Shown piece by piece: positions 24,901-38,400 of a stretch of 64,000 nt of DNA. The position numbers and the translations under genes are program-made. Source of the DNA: Setaria digitata (lineage: Eukaryota; Nematoda; Chromadorea; Rhabditida; Setariidae); the NCBI GenBank assembly GCA_003640385.1, contig RCAB01000023.1, positions 248,001 through 312,000 of the forward strand, in the 5' to 3' direction. Every line of letters starts with the position of its first letter. The first letter of the stretch is position 1. The notes beneath the pieces were generated by a model, which saw only the letters and a list, made by a program, of their open reading frames with translations, did no database searches and was not told the DNA's origin.

Positions 24901-27900
24901 ACGCTTCTAACTTCATTCCTCACTACCCTCTCGGTAATTAACTCTCGGGTAATTACGCTACCTCCTTTCTACATCATTATTTCATCTGAATGACAGCAAA
25001 CCGACAAAAAGCACTCGATTCAGCTGAGAGTGGAGGGCTGTGAATTGAAGATATTCTTGGGAGAAAAATAAATGAAGCGAATGAGTTCAGGTCAGATGCA
25101 CATTTGGAATGCTGAACAGATGCTTGTTTACTACTTCCAAATTACTTTCACAAATGTTTTCTTTTTCTCAGTATGAAAGAAGACCGACTTCTTTTACGTT
25201 TCTTGCTTAATAACACTATTATTTCTTTTAGCAAATATTTCGAAACTGGATGCACATTCACTGCACTCTTTTTGAATTCATCAAATTTCATAAATCTTTC
25301 TAGAATTTTCCGTATGAAGAAACTGGAAATCATGAAATACTTGAAAGCAGAATTTGACAAGTCTGAAATACTTATATCAGCTCGGTTTTACAGTCTTTCA
25401 TGTGATCGCTTCCTCCACAACCTTTAACCTTCCAGTAACTGATTTCTTTTATGACTCTACGACCTTGGAATAATTTCACTTTGGAATAATCTATGGATAC
25501 TATTTCTTTTAATGCTTTTAATTGCAATCAACTGTTGTCTCAGCAAGTCATCTGTCCTTCAAAAGAGATAGAATTAAAATAAAAAAAGTGAACAACTTAC
25601 TTATCATTGACTACTTCAACCATCTGGTTAAGCTTTTTCTCAGTTCTGTTTCAAGTCAGAAGCAGTTGTTCGATCATATTTTTAAACACATCAGTTTCAA
25701 ACGAATTTTTTGGGTTTTCTTTTAATCGTCCTGCAAAATGTAAGTTTTTTGGACGAAAAATAAAAACTTGTATGGTGCGGTGGATTTCAAAGGTAGCGCA
25801 TGCCGATATCATTTCACTTTATTTGAAAAGCTCGAATGGCAATCAATGGTCCATTCCTAACAGATGATCCTTTGAGATTTCAAACATTTGTAGCAGCAGT
25901 TTTTATAATCTATCGTTGGCAGATAAACCACTCTTCTATCAGTCTCATTAAATGTAGGCCACGATAATTACGGAAGTCGAAATAAGTTTGATGGAGCGAA
26001 ATTTGTTCAGACTTCGAAAGGGGTAAAATGGGAATTACTGAATTTTAAAACTTCCTAATATTTTGATATTTACATTCAGTTTTGGCAATGACTAATAAAT
26101 TAGACATAAACTGAGGAATTTATATGCAAAAAATGTTTACCGAAAATCTTGTACTTTCCAAGTTTTCTTGTTTTCATAGCAAAATTTACACAGAACACGA
26201 ACTAAATGAAGACTTAAAAACGAAGAAATATATCTGGCAATAACAAATCAAACTTTAATCAGTTCTTCTTTCTTTATGATTTTTCTGTCTGCACTAATTC
26301 AAATATTCCATTTCATTCCAAATTCACATTTATGAAATAAAATTCAGTCACTATAATATGCTTAAAGAAATAAATCCCTGAGAATGCTTCGTCCGATAAA
26401 ATTTCTAAATTGCGGTTGGCTGCTTCGAGCAGCAGTCCACTCATTAGGAGCGCTAATGAATTGAGCCTCGGGGCTTTACTGGGAGCAATGATTCTGCTCA
26501 CTTTCCTTCATCACTTTGAAAACCGCACTTATGATAACAAGCCTATTAATTACTCACTAATACATACTTATAACCAGAAACATACTTAAACAGATGATAC
26601 TATATGCCTCAACGGTGTCACTCATGTTTTTGAGTTCTCTATTCAATACCGTAACTTATGCTACTTCAGACGGAAACAATTGTTAGAGAACGAAAGTTAT
26701 CCAACTAATTTCCGGCTCTTCCCAAAAAAAGCACTTGTAACTGAATCTGAATAGCTACTGGACTTGGAATGTTTCCCAGCAGAGACTGTTCTCTTGGAAG
26801 TTCAATTTCAGATGCTGTCAAATGTCTTTCAATTTTCTAAACTAAGGCTAAGTATTAGCAGAAGACAAAATAAGTCTAAGTCCTTTTTTGAAGTCATTCA
26901 GCGATGTGTTAACACAAACTAACTTACTGCGTTGTTGAGCAACCGGAATAGAAGCTTCCAAAGATGAAAAAGAATCAGAGATTTCCAGTGCCGAGATCAT
27001 TCAGTAATGAGGTAAAAAAGGGCTTGAATTTAAAAAAGTTCTCTCTATTACAGGTTGACAAAACTCTTCATAAATATTTAATTTTCGTAATCAGTAGCAC
27101 ACTTGAAAAGAATTTTAGTACGGAGACCGTGTAGATTTTTTTGACGAAATAATAATTCTGAGAATGTTTAATGAACTAATGAAATTGTGACTAGTCGTCA
27201 ATTCAAACACTGACAGCTGGAAAGGGAAGATTCATCCCCTTCTTTCCATTCATAAATGCAAAATGAATGAAAAGGCTTATTGAGCTTTGCAATTATTTTT
27301 TTGACGAACAAAGGGAACCAACGAAATTGGACCTGTGATCGATTGAGAGTAGTCGTTCCAACATCAATTCAAAAGCAAAGAAAGGATGGAATTGAAATGT
27401 TTAAAATTAGATCGATCCAAAAGAAAATGAGGCTAGTTGCCTTGAACTGATCAAACTCAGATGAAAATGGATCGAGCTAGACTGAATTAGTTTAATTCAA
27501 AAAAGAGACTGATAAGAAAGGAGTAGGGATAATGAGAACTAAGTGGAGAGAACCTATTTCAACAGGTGCACATTGTCAGAAGTCATTAGCACTGAGTGCC
27601 AGGAAATCAATGCAGAGGAATGCATGAGCTTGGAAAAAAGAAACATTTCACTGGAGGATTTCAAGCACTGATTGATCACACTCCGAACGATCATTCCTTC
27701 TCCAGCTAAAAAGCAAACTTCTACTCTTCCTAGCGGAAATGTCCCTTCGAGAGTGATAAGAAGCGAAATCGTACAGACGAGGTAATCAATGAGAAAAGAA
27801 TGGTAGCAATTATTTCAATAATGAGCAGACATCAGAAAGATCGAATAGAAAAACATCGAAATTTGTTTACCAATTAAGAAGACGTAAGTGAAGAGGAAAG

Positions 27901-28599
27901 ACAGAATGATGTAAGCGACAAACAACAGGCGGAAAAACTATTTCATTATAATTGAAAGGAAGCGAAGGGAGTGAGAGGGAAGCACTAGTGCCTTTAATCA
28001 TTCAATTTCCTCTAACTTCAAGTTAGATTAAAAATAGCAGCAAACCATGAAGTAGCCAATCACATGAAAACATTTTCGGAGCTAAAGTATGATACAGTCA
28101 GGCTTAAGAGCAGTTGACTGGAGCTCATAGGATCTAGAAGAATAATATAAAAAAACCCTACATAAGAGGTTAAGCTGGAAAGTTGAATGAAGAATTTCAA
28201 GGCTGAGATTGCATTTGAAAAACGAGGAAAGTTGGTTGGAGTATATTTCGAAGAACTGAGAAGTTTTTTATTTGAGTGTTGTTTAACTCCATTAGATTTT
28301 TTGTTCGAACCCGTTTGTTTTTACCTCAAATTCATTCTGTACCAAGCTTTCAGTTCTTCTCAAAGTTTCCGCTAGCATTCTTTCAGTTCTTTCTCTTTTT
28401 GCAAGAGATTAAAATTAAGATGATTAAAGTTATACCCTTCAACCTCTAAAAACCCAGTAAAAATTCCGGCAACTAACAAATAAACATCCTTTAATTTGCA
28501 CAATTAACAAAATAAAACTCCCCCAAATTTGCATAATGACCAGTCATTGTAACATAATGATGTACGTCATGGTGTAAGATTTAGATGTGACTTTTTAAA
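21927..28599. other. Intergenic region without a recognised gene
   Basis: About 6.7 kb. Short frames on both strands (for example 24062-24449, 25148-25427 and 25522-25867) overlap one another and carry no motif. A somewhat GC-richer patch lies at about 21990-22450. No RNA gene or repeat family was recognised by eye. Confidence 0.5.
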
Positions 28600-29198
28600 A
28601 TGGTACGTTGTTGGCGGGGTACGTTAAAGCAGCCTTTCGGCCTGAAACTTTTCTGGAATATCCATCACGCACATCCGCGATTCCTCAACAAAACAGTCCT
28701 CGTGATTAACAACGATGTCACATCTGCTTTCCATCTACTTAACCGGTTTGTTGAAATGCTTTTACACCTTTACTACTCAAATAATGTTTGGGAAATTCTG
28801 CATACGACCGTGCATCAATAGCAAACGATAGAAAAAAAAACAAGAATTGTATCGGGAACAGTTCGAAAATACCTTCTCCTACACCTTTTTCTTCCTTAGC
28901 TATCTCCTCTTATATTGCCTATTTAAAAACGATTTCACTATTTGCTCGGGAGCTAGGTCGGGTATATTGTTGTTTGTTGTTATTTAGTTGCATTCAGTTT
29001 CATTTCAGGTTAATGAACAATGAGGGACTGCTTGATATTCTTCGAAAAACACGATATTATCGAAAACCTTATATGCAGCGCAATGAACTATCCAGAGAAA
29101 TTTCAAAAGCTATTATCAATGAAGACATGCGAAGAAAAATACAATTTTTGATGCGGAAAAATCGAGCTGATGCATATCCAGGACAAATGACTACGTGA
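28600..29198 (+). CDS. mrps-21: Mitochondrial small ribosomal subunit protein bS21m (MRPS21)
   Basis: Component of the mitochondrial 28S ribosomal subunit, homologous to bacterial S21. Two exons, 28600-28745 and 29009-29198, joined in phase 2 (CG/G), giving 111 aa. The first 28 residues are basic and hydrophobic, fitting a mitochondrial targeting peptide. Then follow RFLNKTVLVINNDVTSAFHL, the conserved N-terminal strand, LNR across the junction, and LMNNEGLLDILRKTRYYRKP. The end IQFLMRKNRADAYPG matches the hallmark of metazoan MRPS21 (INFLMRKNRADPW). The donor is GTTTGT and the acceptor TTTCAG. No other start is compatible with the motif order. Confidence 0.92.
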
Positions 29199-29833
29199 CT
29201 GCGCTGTCAGTGATTTTATAATTACAGTGTAAAAGTGCACCGTACTCCCTCTTTTTCTTTAGTCAGTTTCAGAGCTTATCTTATTGAGTTATTGCTGTGA
29301 AGCACGTTCATTTCGGACAGAAACAACCGAGATCGTTAACGTCGCCTTCTAATTTTCGAATTAAACAATACAGCAATGATGTTAAAGAATTAGATAATTT
29401 CGCTGAAGAACTTCCAGCATAGAAGGGTAGCAAGAATAATTGACTGAAAGGTGCGCTTCATGTTCTCATTAAACTATTTAACTCATTTGTACTTGCCGCA
29501 CTTATTTATGCACTCCTTTTTGGGTTCTTTCGAGAAAAAAAATTTTATTTGATTTATTCAGTATAGTGGAATTTTTTTACTAGTGCATGGAAATTAAGAT
29601 ATAACAAAAAAAAAAGAAAATCAAACAATATTGGGAAAGGTTTCCTCTTGCTCTAAATATCATTTCAAGAGGTGCACAGTTTTTGGCCAAGTTTCGGAAC
29701 TTTGATACTATGTGGTGGATTATGCCTTGAAGATACTGTTGATTTCAAACACAGCGTAAAAGCAGAGTCTTGGAATAGGATTCAATGTCAAACTTTAATC
29801 CAGACTAATAGAAACTGACACAGTCTCAAGACT
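29199..29833. other. Convergent intergenic region between mrps-21 and the proteasome gene
   Basis: About 630 bp between two convergent 3' ends. AT-rich with A-runs near 29606; no reading frame or signal I could support. Confidence 0.45.
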
Positions 29834-31187
29834 TTAATCCAACCTAGCTTTAATGGTTTTTACATTAACTTTATCTTTTGTTATTGTATAAACAACCACA
29901 CCCCAACCGGAAGCAGCATCACGTTCCATTGCAGAAAGCATTGATTGGGCTGTTGCTTCGAATAACTCGTCAGAATTCATACCTTCTTTCCAAAACCCTG
30001 AAGTTCGGGAAAGGTTGAAATGTCATATAACTCTTACTAAAAAGTAAACAATCAACCTGAAATTTCTCACGCTAAAGTGGAATATGAAACTGAGATCATC
30101 ATTCCGATCCTGTCTCAGCAAAACATGGATTTCATGATTACCACAGTGAAAGGTATAATTTGCGAAGTAATCTTTATAATGTGGAACGACAACCTTCACA
30201 AACGCCTAATAGGTATTCGGTACCCGTACCCACGGCAACAAAATCGTTGGGGGCAGAGATGCAACCTATGGTATCCATTGCACAGATGTACGGTTTATTG
30301 GTCACAGGATCGAGCCCTGCTATCAATGGTTCCGTGAAATAACCACCAAATCGATGCTGATATAACAGATTCGACACCATGACAGCCGCCACCTACAAAA
30401 ACTTTGTTTAATGTTTAATGGAAAAGAAAGAAAAGAAGTAAATATTTCCTGGAACGATGGAACTTAAAGCCCTTTACAGAAGTTCGGTATTAAATTCCCA
30501 GTAGCTACATATTAACGTTCAAGAATTAAAAGCCATGCGTATTCGGCCTTCGTGCACACGAAAAAAGTCCTTGATCCTTTAGAGTATAAATTTAGTTTGT
30601 AGTACCCATGGTAATGAATGTACGGTTTGCTGGTCGTAGGGTTAATATTAGTGATTCCATGAGATAATTATGGAAAAATTTCAGCTCCTTCCGAAACCTC
30701 TGATACATTCAAATGATGCAAAATGTTACAACCCATTCAAATCTTCTAGTTACCTCAGGTTTTATCTTGCGATTCTCTCTTAATTCATATAGATTCTTCC
30801 GAAAAGTGATCTTGTCAAGGACCGTTTTGGCATCCGAATGAAATCCACCTAAACCAATGTAAACTTTTTCGCCCAATTTATGAACCTGCAAATATAAATG
30901 AAATTTTCGAAAAAACCAATGAAATCAAGCAGATGATTCTGATCATTATGATCAATAATTCTGATAACTAGAAAGTCAAGGAATATCTCATCTCTTCTAT
31001 ATTCAGAAGAAATATGTAACCCAGAAAGACTAGTATTTTATATAGGAAATATTTAAAAAACGACCTTTTTCATATTTGTGGCGATTGTGCTCATCTGTTC
31101 ACCAAGCCGTAAATCAGAAGCAATGCAAACACAATCGTTGCCAGCCATTGCCAAAATGGTACCACCACTGTAGCTCATAATAGACAT
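29834..31187 (-). CDS. pbs-3: 20S proteasome subunit beta-3 (PSMB3)
   Basis: Non-catalytic beta-ring subunit of the 20S proteasome. Exons on minus: 31187-31065, 30885-30754, 30392-30194, 29997-29834; junction phases 0, 0, 1 agree. The product is 205 aa, the usual length of the family. Exon 1 begins MSIMSYSGGTILAMAGNDCV, the beta-3 N-terminus; there is no propeptide with a catalytic Thr, as expected for beta-3. Exon 2 has KVYIGLGGFHSDAKTV and FRKNLYELRENRKIKP. Exon 3 has MVSNLLYQHRFGGYFTEPLI, AGLDP and the DTIGC stretch. Exon 4 has ERDAASGWGVVVYTI and ends with TIKARLD, the normal C-terminus. Confidence 0.96.
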
Positions 31188-32491
31188 GGCGAATAATTGA
31201 CTAAAAACAATATCAGGAAAAAACTAATCCTGAAAAAATGAAATTTCCACAACCTCGTCCTCGTGGAAACATGGCAATCTGAGAACGCTGATCAGCAATC
31301 AACAGTCCAACGAATATGATGAACAATCAAACCTTTTTCAAGAATAAGAAAACTGATGATTATCTATTCTAACTCTTCCGCCTTTCTAAGAATAATTTGT
31401 TTGAAGCTAATTGAAAAATAGAGGGTTTGACATATATTTTTTCTAAAATATTGTCTCAACTTTTTCAAATAGAACCAACGAAAAACATTGTACAAACCAA
31501 ACGTCGGACACATATTTAAAGTATTTTACTGAATTCAATAAAACTGTCAAGGTAATGATATCAACAACATACAAATTAAGCACCTTAAAAAACATTAAAC
31601 AAACAATTTTTCATGAATTAAAGAAGAACCTGCACTTTTACAACAATTCACCTTTTTGCCTTTCATCTTTTTGGCAAGTTGGCTCTCGCAAATAATTGCA
31701 AGTAGTTCGCAACTCATTTTAAAATGATAATAATAATAATGAAAGAAAGAAAAATGCAAAATATACATCTTCCTTGCAAAGAATGACTCCTTCAATGAGC
31801 ATCTGTTATCTAACCTAATTTCGTACCCATGAGTAACACAAAACATCGACAGCGTGATCAAAATTCCTAAAACACCTAACGATAATAAGTATTATTCCCT
31901 CAACAACTCAAATACATTTTCAACATCACTGGACCCCATTTTCAAATAATTTATAACTAATCCATAATTGCAAAATAACCTATTTTTGATGGTGCGTAGC
32001 CCTGAACCAAAACTTGTCCCTCTTATAAATTGAGCTTATAAAATAAGCTCAATCCATCCTACAACTTCAAGTTTGTTTCAGTACATCTTACCGTACTTCT
32101 TAATCTCACTGATATGATATAACTTGAAAAAATTTCCAGTGTTTCAGCAGCTACTCTTTGAAATGAAAATAGAGAGGCAAACCTCAAATAACGAGATCAG
32201 CCGTTAATCCGTATACCGAAACCTACTGATTTGATTCACTCAAGAAAATGGCACAATCAATTTTCGAACGATTGCTCCACACTCAAATAATGAAATTTCA
32301 AGGAGGAAGGCGAACAAGAATCAATCAAAAAGGCGAGCAGGGAGCGACCGCCTGCGTTCAAAATGTCTACTCCAACTCACGTCACAATCTCCGGCACTTA
32401 GTGTCCGTCGACGCGGCAGTGGTGATGCTGGAAATGAAAACTTCCTGTATAAAAATAGACAGCACTAAATAAAACGACATTTAAGTGATCG
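31188..32491. other. Intergenic region upstream of pbs-3
   Basis: About 1.3 kb between two minus-strand genes. Frames at 31595-31861 (minus) and 32248-32472 (plus) have no recognisable motif. The spacing is long for a nematode operon, so separate transcription is more likely. Confidence 0.45.
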
Positions 32492-35400
32492 TTAGAATTT
32501 TGGATTAACAAATAAAAAAAACCCAGCAAAGAATAATCCACAAAATATAAATATTACTGAACTTCGGTTACATTTCAATAACCTACGTGAACGACTATGC
32601 GCTGGTCGTTTTGGAAGAATGTCTTCAATCGATTGATTGTTCACATCGCGATTTCTAGAATATTCTTCGTATGCTCGCCATGCTTCCCCATCACACGCCG
32701 ACTTTAGTTTCATAAGAATAGCTCTTCTCATACCTCGAATTGTAAAATTTGGATACCATCGTCGAAATGAATCATTTCGAGTTATGAACTAGAAGAAAAA
32801 AAAAGTAGCAGTGATATGTATTCTTCATAACGACATTTTTTTCCAATGTAGCTTGCAAATCACAACCTTCGATAAAAATATCATTATTATTTCCCACTAA
32901 ATCCTTTTTCTTTTTAATTTGGTCCTGTCCCCTAGAAATATACCTAATTTTATTACTCTCATAAAAAAATAACCAAATAAAGCAAATTTACATTCAAATA
33001 AGGCTTAAAAATTCAACNATTTCCCACTAAATCCTTTTTCTTTTTAATTTGGTCCTGTCCCCTAGAAATATACCTAATTTTATTACTCTCATAAAAAAAT
33101 AACCAAATAAAGCAAATTTACATTCAAATAAGGCTTNGAATTTTATTACTCTCATAAAAAATAACCAAATAAAGCAAATTTACATTCAAATAAGGCTTAA
33201 AAATTCAACACTTAAAAATTGATTTTTAAGCTACTTGCCTATGGCAACGATATATTATTCTACTACCACCTAATTTTATAAGCCGAAGTTTAAAATAAGA
33301 CTTACTGACGGTGGTTTCAGCAGGAAACATTCGGCAAATTTCAAAAGAAATAGTCCACAATCTGTATAATTCCTCTGTTGGGGAACAGGAAACGGTACAA
33401 TCTGAAGCAAGTGAGTAACTGATAAGTTAAACATTATATGCAAAAAAAGCATGACAAAATAAAGCCACAAATATACAACTATATGTAGCAAATATCACCT
33501 TCTCCACTAGTTCTTTTGCAAAGTATTTTGTATCTCCGTCCTTCACCTTCCTTTTATCGTCATATTCACAAACAAGATATTCCCTCAGAACAGGAACCGT
33601 TAGCTTTCTGCAAATTATTATTGCTAAATGCAGTAAAATGCTCAAGTAGAGTTTTTGATATAGATGTTTCCTTTACTAAGAGGATAATGATTTATATTAT
33701 ACCTCTTCATATCCGTAGCATCAGCCAACGAATCTAATAGAATGATGTATGTTTTTCTTAACCTTCTCGGTATAAAATCATCACTCGTTACTTCTGGTAC
33801 TCGGCTCACAATTGAGAATCGAGGATAAGTGATTATAGCTAGGTACCTGTAAGTAAACGTAATTTATAAGACCAGTATTTAAAACTGAACAGATTCAAAA
33901 ATCTGAAGCAGCCAACAACTCACTCCAAAGCCTCAATTCCTAACCTGATTTTCTTTTTGTTTTTAAAATATGCTATCACTATTTTCGGTTTTAAATTCAT
34001 TAAAGAAGAAAATACAGGACACAAGAAATCTCCTTCTTCATTTATTCTCTATCGGAATTCTGACTTTGCCTTTAAACTGATACCAATCAATATTCGAAAA
34101 GGACTAACCAATGAATATCTTCAACGATAGGAATAAGTACATAATCAGCACTGAAGATATCCACATTTTTTGTCCATGTTCGCACTGCTTTGTAATTTTC
34201 AGCAATCTGTAAATATCGACTGAGAAAAATAAAAAATGCGGATGCTTCTTTAAAAATACGCAGTAATACAAATCTTACTTTAAGAAGAGAATATTTTATA
34301 TTAACAGATCTCTATGATTACCTACTCACACGTATTTTGTAATAGATTCTTTCCTTCAAATGTAATAAAACCACGAAGACTCTCTACTTGCCTTTAGTCA
34401 CAAATAATGAAAGCTATAAGTAATATGTATACAGTCCTATAAAAACTCATTTTTTTTAGTCAGTGGACAGACCCATTTTGCGCGCGAAGAAATGGTACGA
34501 ATTACACCTGAACCAGTAGGCGGCATCTGCGTTAACCGTGAATAGAAGAAAGGGTTGAATATAAAAATAGACGGACGTCTGAAAACAAAATTATACTAAA
34601 GTCACAATCATTAGCGTTTCAACTTCAGGATGATGATTTTTTTGCTTACTGAGCCAATAATATTGACATACAAACAATTTTAAACCACAATTCCAAGTGT
34701 GTTCCTACTTACACCAGTCATAATAATGACGTTAATAATGACGTAACACAAAGAAAATATTGAAACTGATTGGGAAGAGCTGCTTGTTTACCTTTCTGGT
34801 GATACTAGCTCCATCTGTATGTATTTCAAATAAAATTCTATGATTGTGTCATTTAACATTTCATTTGGTCTCAAATATTCAACATCAGCATAATGAATTG
34901 ATATAGTTGGCTGATCACGAGGATAATTTAGCAACAAATCTAACTTTGGTCCTTTCGCAAGTTTCAACTGAAAAGATTAGTACAAATTTTAGGGAAAAAA
35001 AGTTAAAACTCATTAGCGCTTATCCTTGAATCAGAAAACACTAAGAATCAGTTCGAATATTCAATAAATATTTTACAAGGAAAGCTTATGTTTCTTTAAG
35101 TTTTCAGCTTACAGTGCAGCCAGTCCTAGATTCTCTCCAAAAAAATTCAACTGTTTACGATATTACGTGGTCATGTTCAGCCAAATTAACAGTCACTTAG
35201 ATCGACACAAATTGATATGCTCATAGACATGTTCAAGAAGTAAATCTAGATCTAAAGAGCTAGTACAACTACAAAAGTCAACAGTTCCTACTGAATACTG
35301 GTTCGCAAGATTTGGTACCTCGTTGCTTAGGTAAATCCATATAAAGACATAAGACAACTAATTTTTTTTTCTTTACAGATATACAGACCAGTTAAACTAA

Positions 35401-38400
35401 AATAGTTAAAAAATAACTTCGCAGTCTTACTTAATTGGTCGACAAGCTTTCATCACCGAATTCAATTCAAAAAATTTTTATTTTGCTTCCATAAATTTAC
35501 CTCTAAAACTGAAACATACCTGTCGCCAGTTTCTTAAAATGAATATTACTACTTTCCTGTAAATGATAAATACGTACAGGGCCACCTTCATCGTCATCAT
35601 CATCAATAACGTGTACTATTCTTTTGCAGCTTTGATTGGACATTTTAGATTCAGACACCCCACAACGCGATGTTGATGGTTCGTTATGTTTAACATGTAG
35701 TGACTGTTCAGAAATGTTTAACTGCTGTTTGACGGTTCGTGTTTGTATACCCGTGTGAGCCAAAACTGATAAGTTCTTGGGTGGTGACCGAGCAACAACG
35801 CGTGTGTTTCGTGACGATATCACTGGTTGAGCTATGACAGAATTACGTTTCTGAGACACCTTAACAAATTTAGTTAACAGTTCAGCATCTAATTTATTGA
35901 AACATTGAATACAAGGGTCCAAATGTATCCTTGATCTCAAAGATGATTCCACCTGCAACATTACTGTGGACTGCTTATTTCAAGCAGCAAATTAAGTTAA
36001 ATGTGACAAACGATCTAACTGCGATGCTGATTCTACACATTCTTGGCTTCGATGGCTAATTTTCAAAAGCGGAAAAATTTTTTTAATGGAAAATAACATA
36101 AATCCAACACATTAGTCTTTTTTTTCCCCTAATCCTAAAAAGAAAAACCTGAGAACAAACCAAAAATTACATGTGCGGCAGGAGTGGAACCGAATGGTGA
36201 GGAATTCCGAGGTGACACTACACGCACAATGTTAACAGTGACTGGACGATGCTGCACAGCACAAGGTGTTCCTGATTGATGACATGTAACACCTCTGAGC
36301 TGTTGAGAATCTGATGGTTTTGTCATTTCCTGTAAGTAAACCCAAAAAATCACTAGCAAAATTATCACTTTCAGAGGTATGAACAACCACCTAACCTTTT
36401 CAATTATAATCCATACAAAGTTTAAAAATCCTCACCAGTTTAATAGTTCAACAACAAATTTAAAAATGTCACTCTTATTACATGAAATTTCATATATGAA
36501 GTTTAATTTACAATCCGAGTAAGCTGATGTTTGTCGTGCTATCCAACTTTGTATGCTGTACGTCAATAACATTGCATGTTGTCACGTCAAAGGAGACTTA
36601 ACAAAATATAGCAAATCTCATCTTCTAGCCTTTTCGTTCAAAAGGATGAAATAGTAATTCTTCATTACTGGGAATACGTATTAAACTTCCAAACTACTTT
36701 AAATGAAAAACTGATTACCTGGACCACAGTTTTTTCAAAACAAAGTAACTTACAGCTGACAGAGGCCGCCGATTGCTAACATACATATGAGATTGACTGG
36801 GAAGGAACATTTGTGATGGTTGTGAAGGGGTATTTGTAGAACTAGCAATCAAGGTATTATTATCAGTAAGGCGTGATGCTAGATTTGGTACGGTTTCCTG
36901 TACCTGTCTTACACTTAATCCAATATCTCGCATCAGAGTGGTAAAGTCATTTTCATCCATATCTCCTGTGCAAAAATATATTTTTATTGAAGTAAAATAC
37001 TCCAGTTTCATGGAATTCAAAATGCTTTAAAACAGTGCGATACCGAAATCTGAGGTAATACAATTCAAAAATGATTTGTTCAATGTTCTGGAAAACAAAA
37101 TGTAATAAGGAACGGTCTTATAGCTTTCGAGCAAAAAAGAATATCGTCTCATGCTAGTTTTATAATTATTGCACTGTACGAGCAAAAGTGCTATGCAATT
37201 CTGCTAAAAATCAGTTTTTTTTTTTTTATCTTCTATCCAAATTTTCATCCTTTTCAAAGTTTAATTCAAACCGAAAAAAGCAGGCAAAAATCACCGAAAA
37301 AGGTTCCTGCTGACGCATTTATAAGCACTCCTTGGGCAATGCTTTGAGCCTTAAAAAGCAATCTAGTTTCTTCTACTAAGCGCAAAACCCGTTTCAGCAA
37401 TTCCATATCGTCTTTAGTACATCTTGTTATATCAACCAGTATATACCTTCAAAAGCCAAAACTAGCTAAAACAACAGGTACTTTATTTATTAAGTGATTT
37501 AATTTAATGGTCTTTCTTAAAGCAATTCCATATCGTCACTACAAAATAAGAGAGAGAGAACGAAATTTCCGTTTAAGTATTTTCCAAATTAAATTTCACT
37601 GTTTTCCTTCCTTCATTTTAATATAAGGAATTCTGAAATGGGACAAAAATTCCACAGATTTGTCATGGAAAAGTTACCGACAGAAAAAGGAAAGGTGAAG
37701 AAGAATAAAACAACCGAAGAAATTCCAAACTTGCAGCAGAAAACGAAACAACCTTTGTTAGCCGTAAATTTCAATTACTATTCTAAAATGTCTTATAATC
37801 AAAAATGCTAATAACTTAAACTAAAACACAAACCTCTGACAGACACGTGCACTTTCTGAATCGAAATACGGAACACTCTTTCCGATTGTTGCTTCTGGTG
37901 TTGTTGTGATATGCAGAGTCTCTCGAATTTTGCCAGCACAGAATCGATTAACCAAAAATGCTATTGCTTTATGCTGGCCACTCTGACAGAGCTATAAAAC
38001 ACAGAAAAATAAGTAAATAAAAACATGTAAGGAAAAGAAAATGGCTTTAACCCTTTATACCTTATACTACCTAATCCTTTCCTAACATTTTTTTTTATTT
38101 TCTTAAGTTGCTCGCCACTTTTTTTTTTCAAAGAACTAAGAACTGTATTTAGTGACTTACTAGTGCTTTACAAATATGTTTGGAGGCGATTTGTATAGAC
38201 AGCCGTTGAGCGTTATTCACATCATATACATTAATAGTGATATGGTTGATGTGCACAAGAGTAGGCCTTACTACTCGAAGTTTCAGTGTCCCGAAATATA
38301 CATATGTCGATTCGATCTAGAATGGAAATATGCTAAAGATGATTGTACAGTGAATCCATGTACAAATGCCCTATTCGAATCTTGCTTTAGTATCCTAGCA

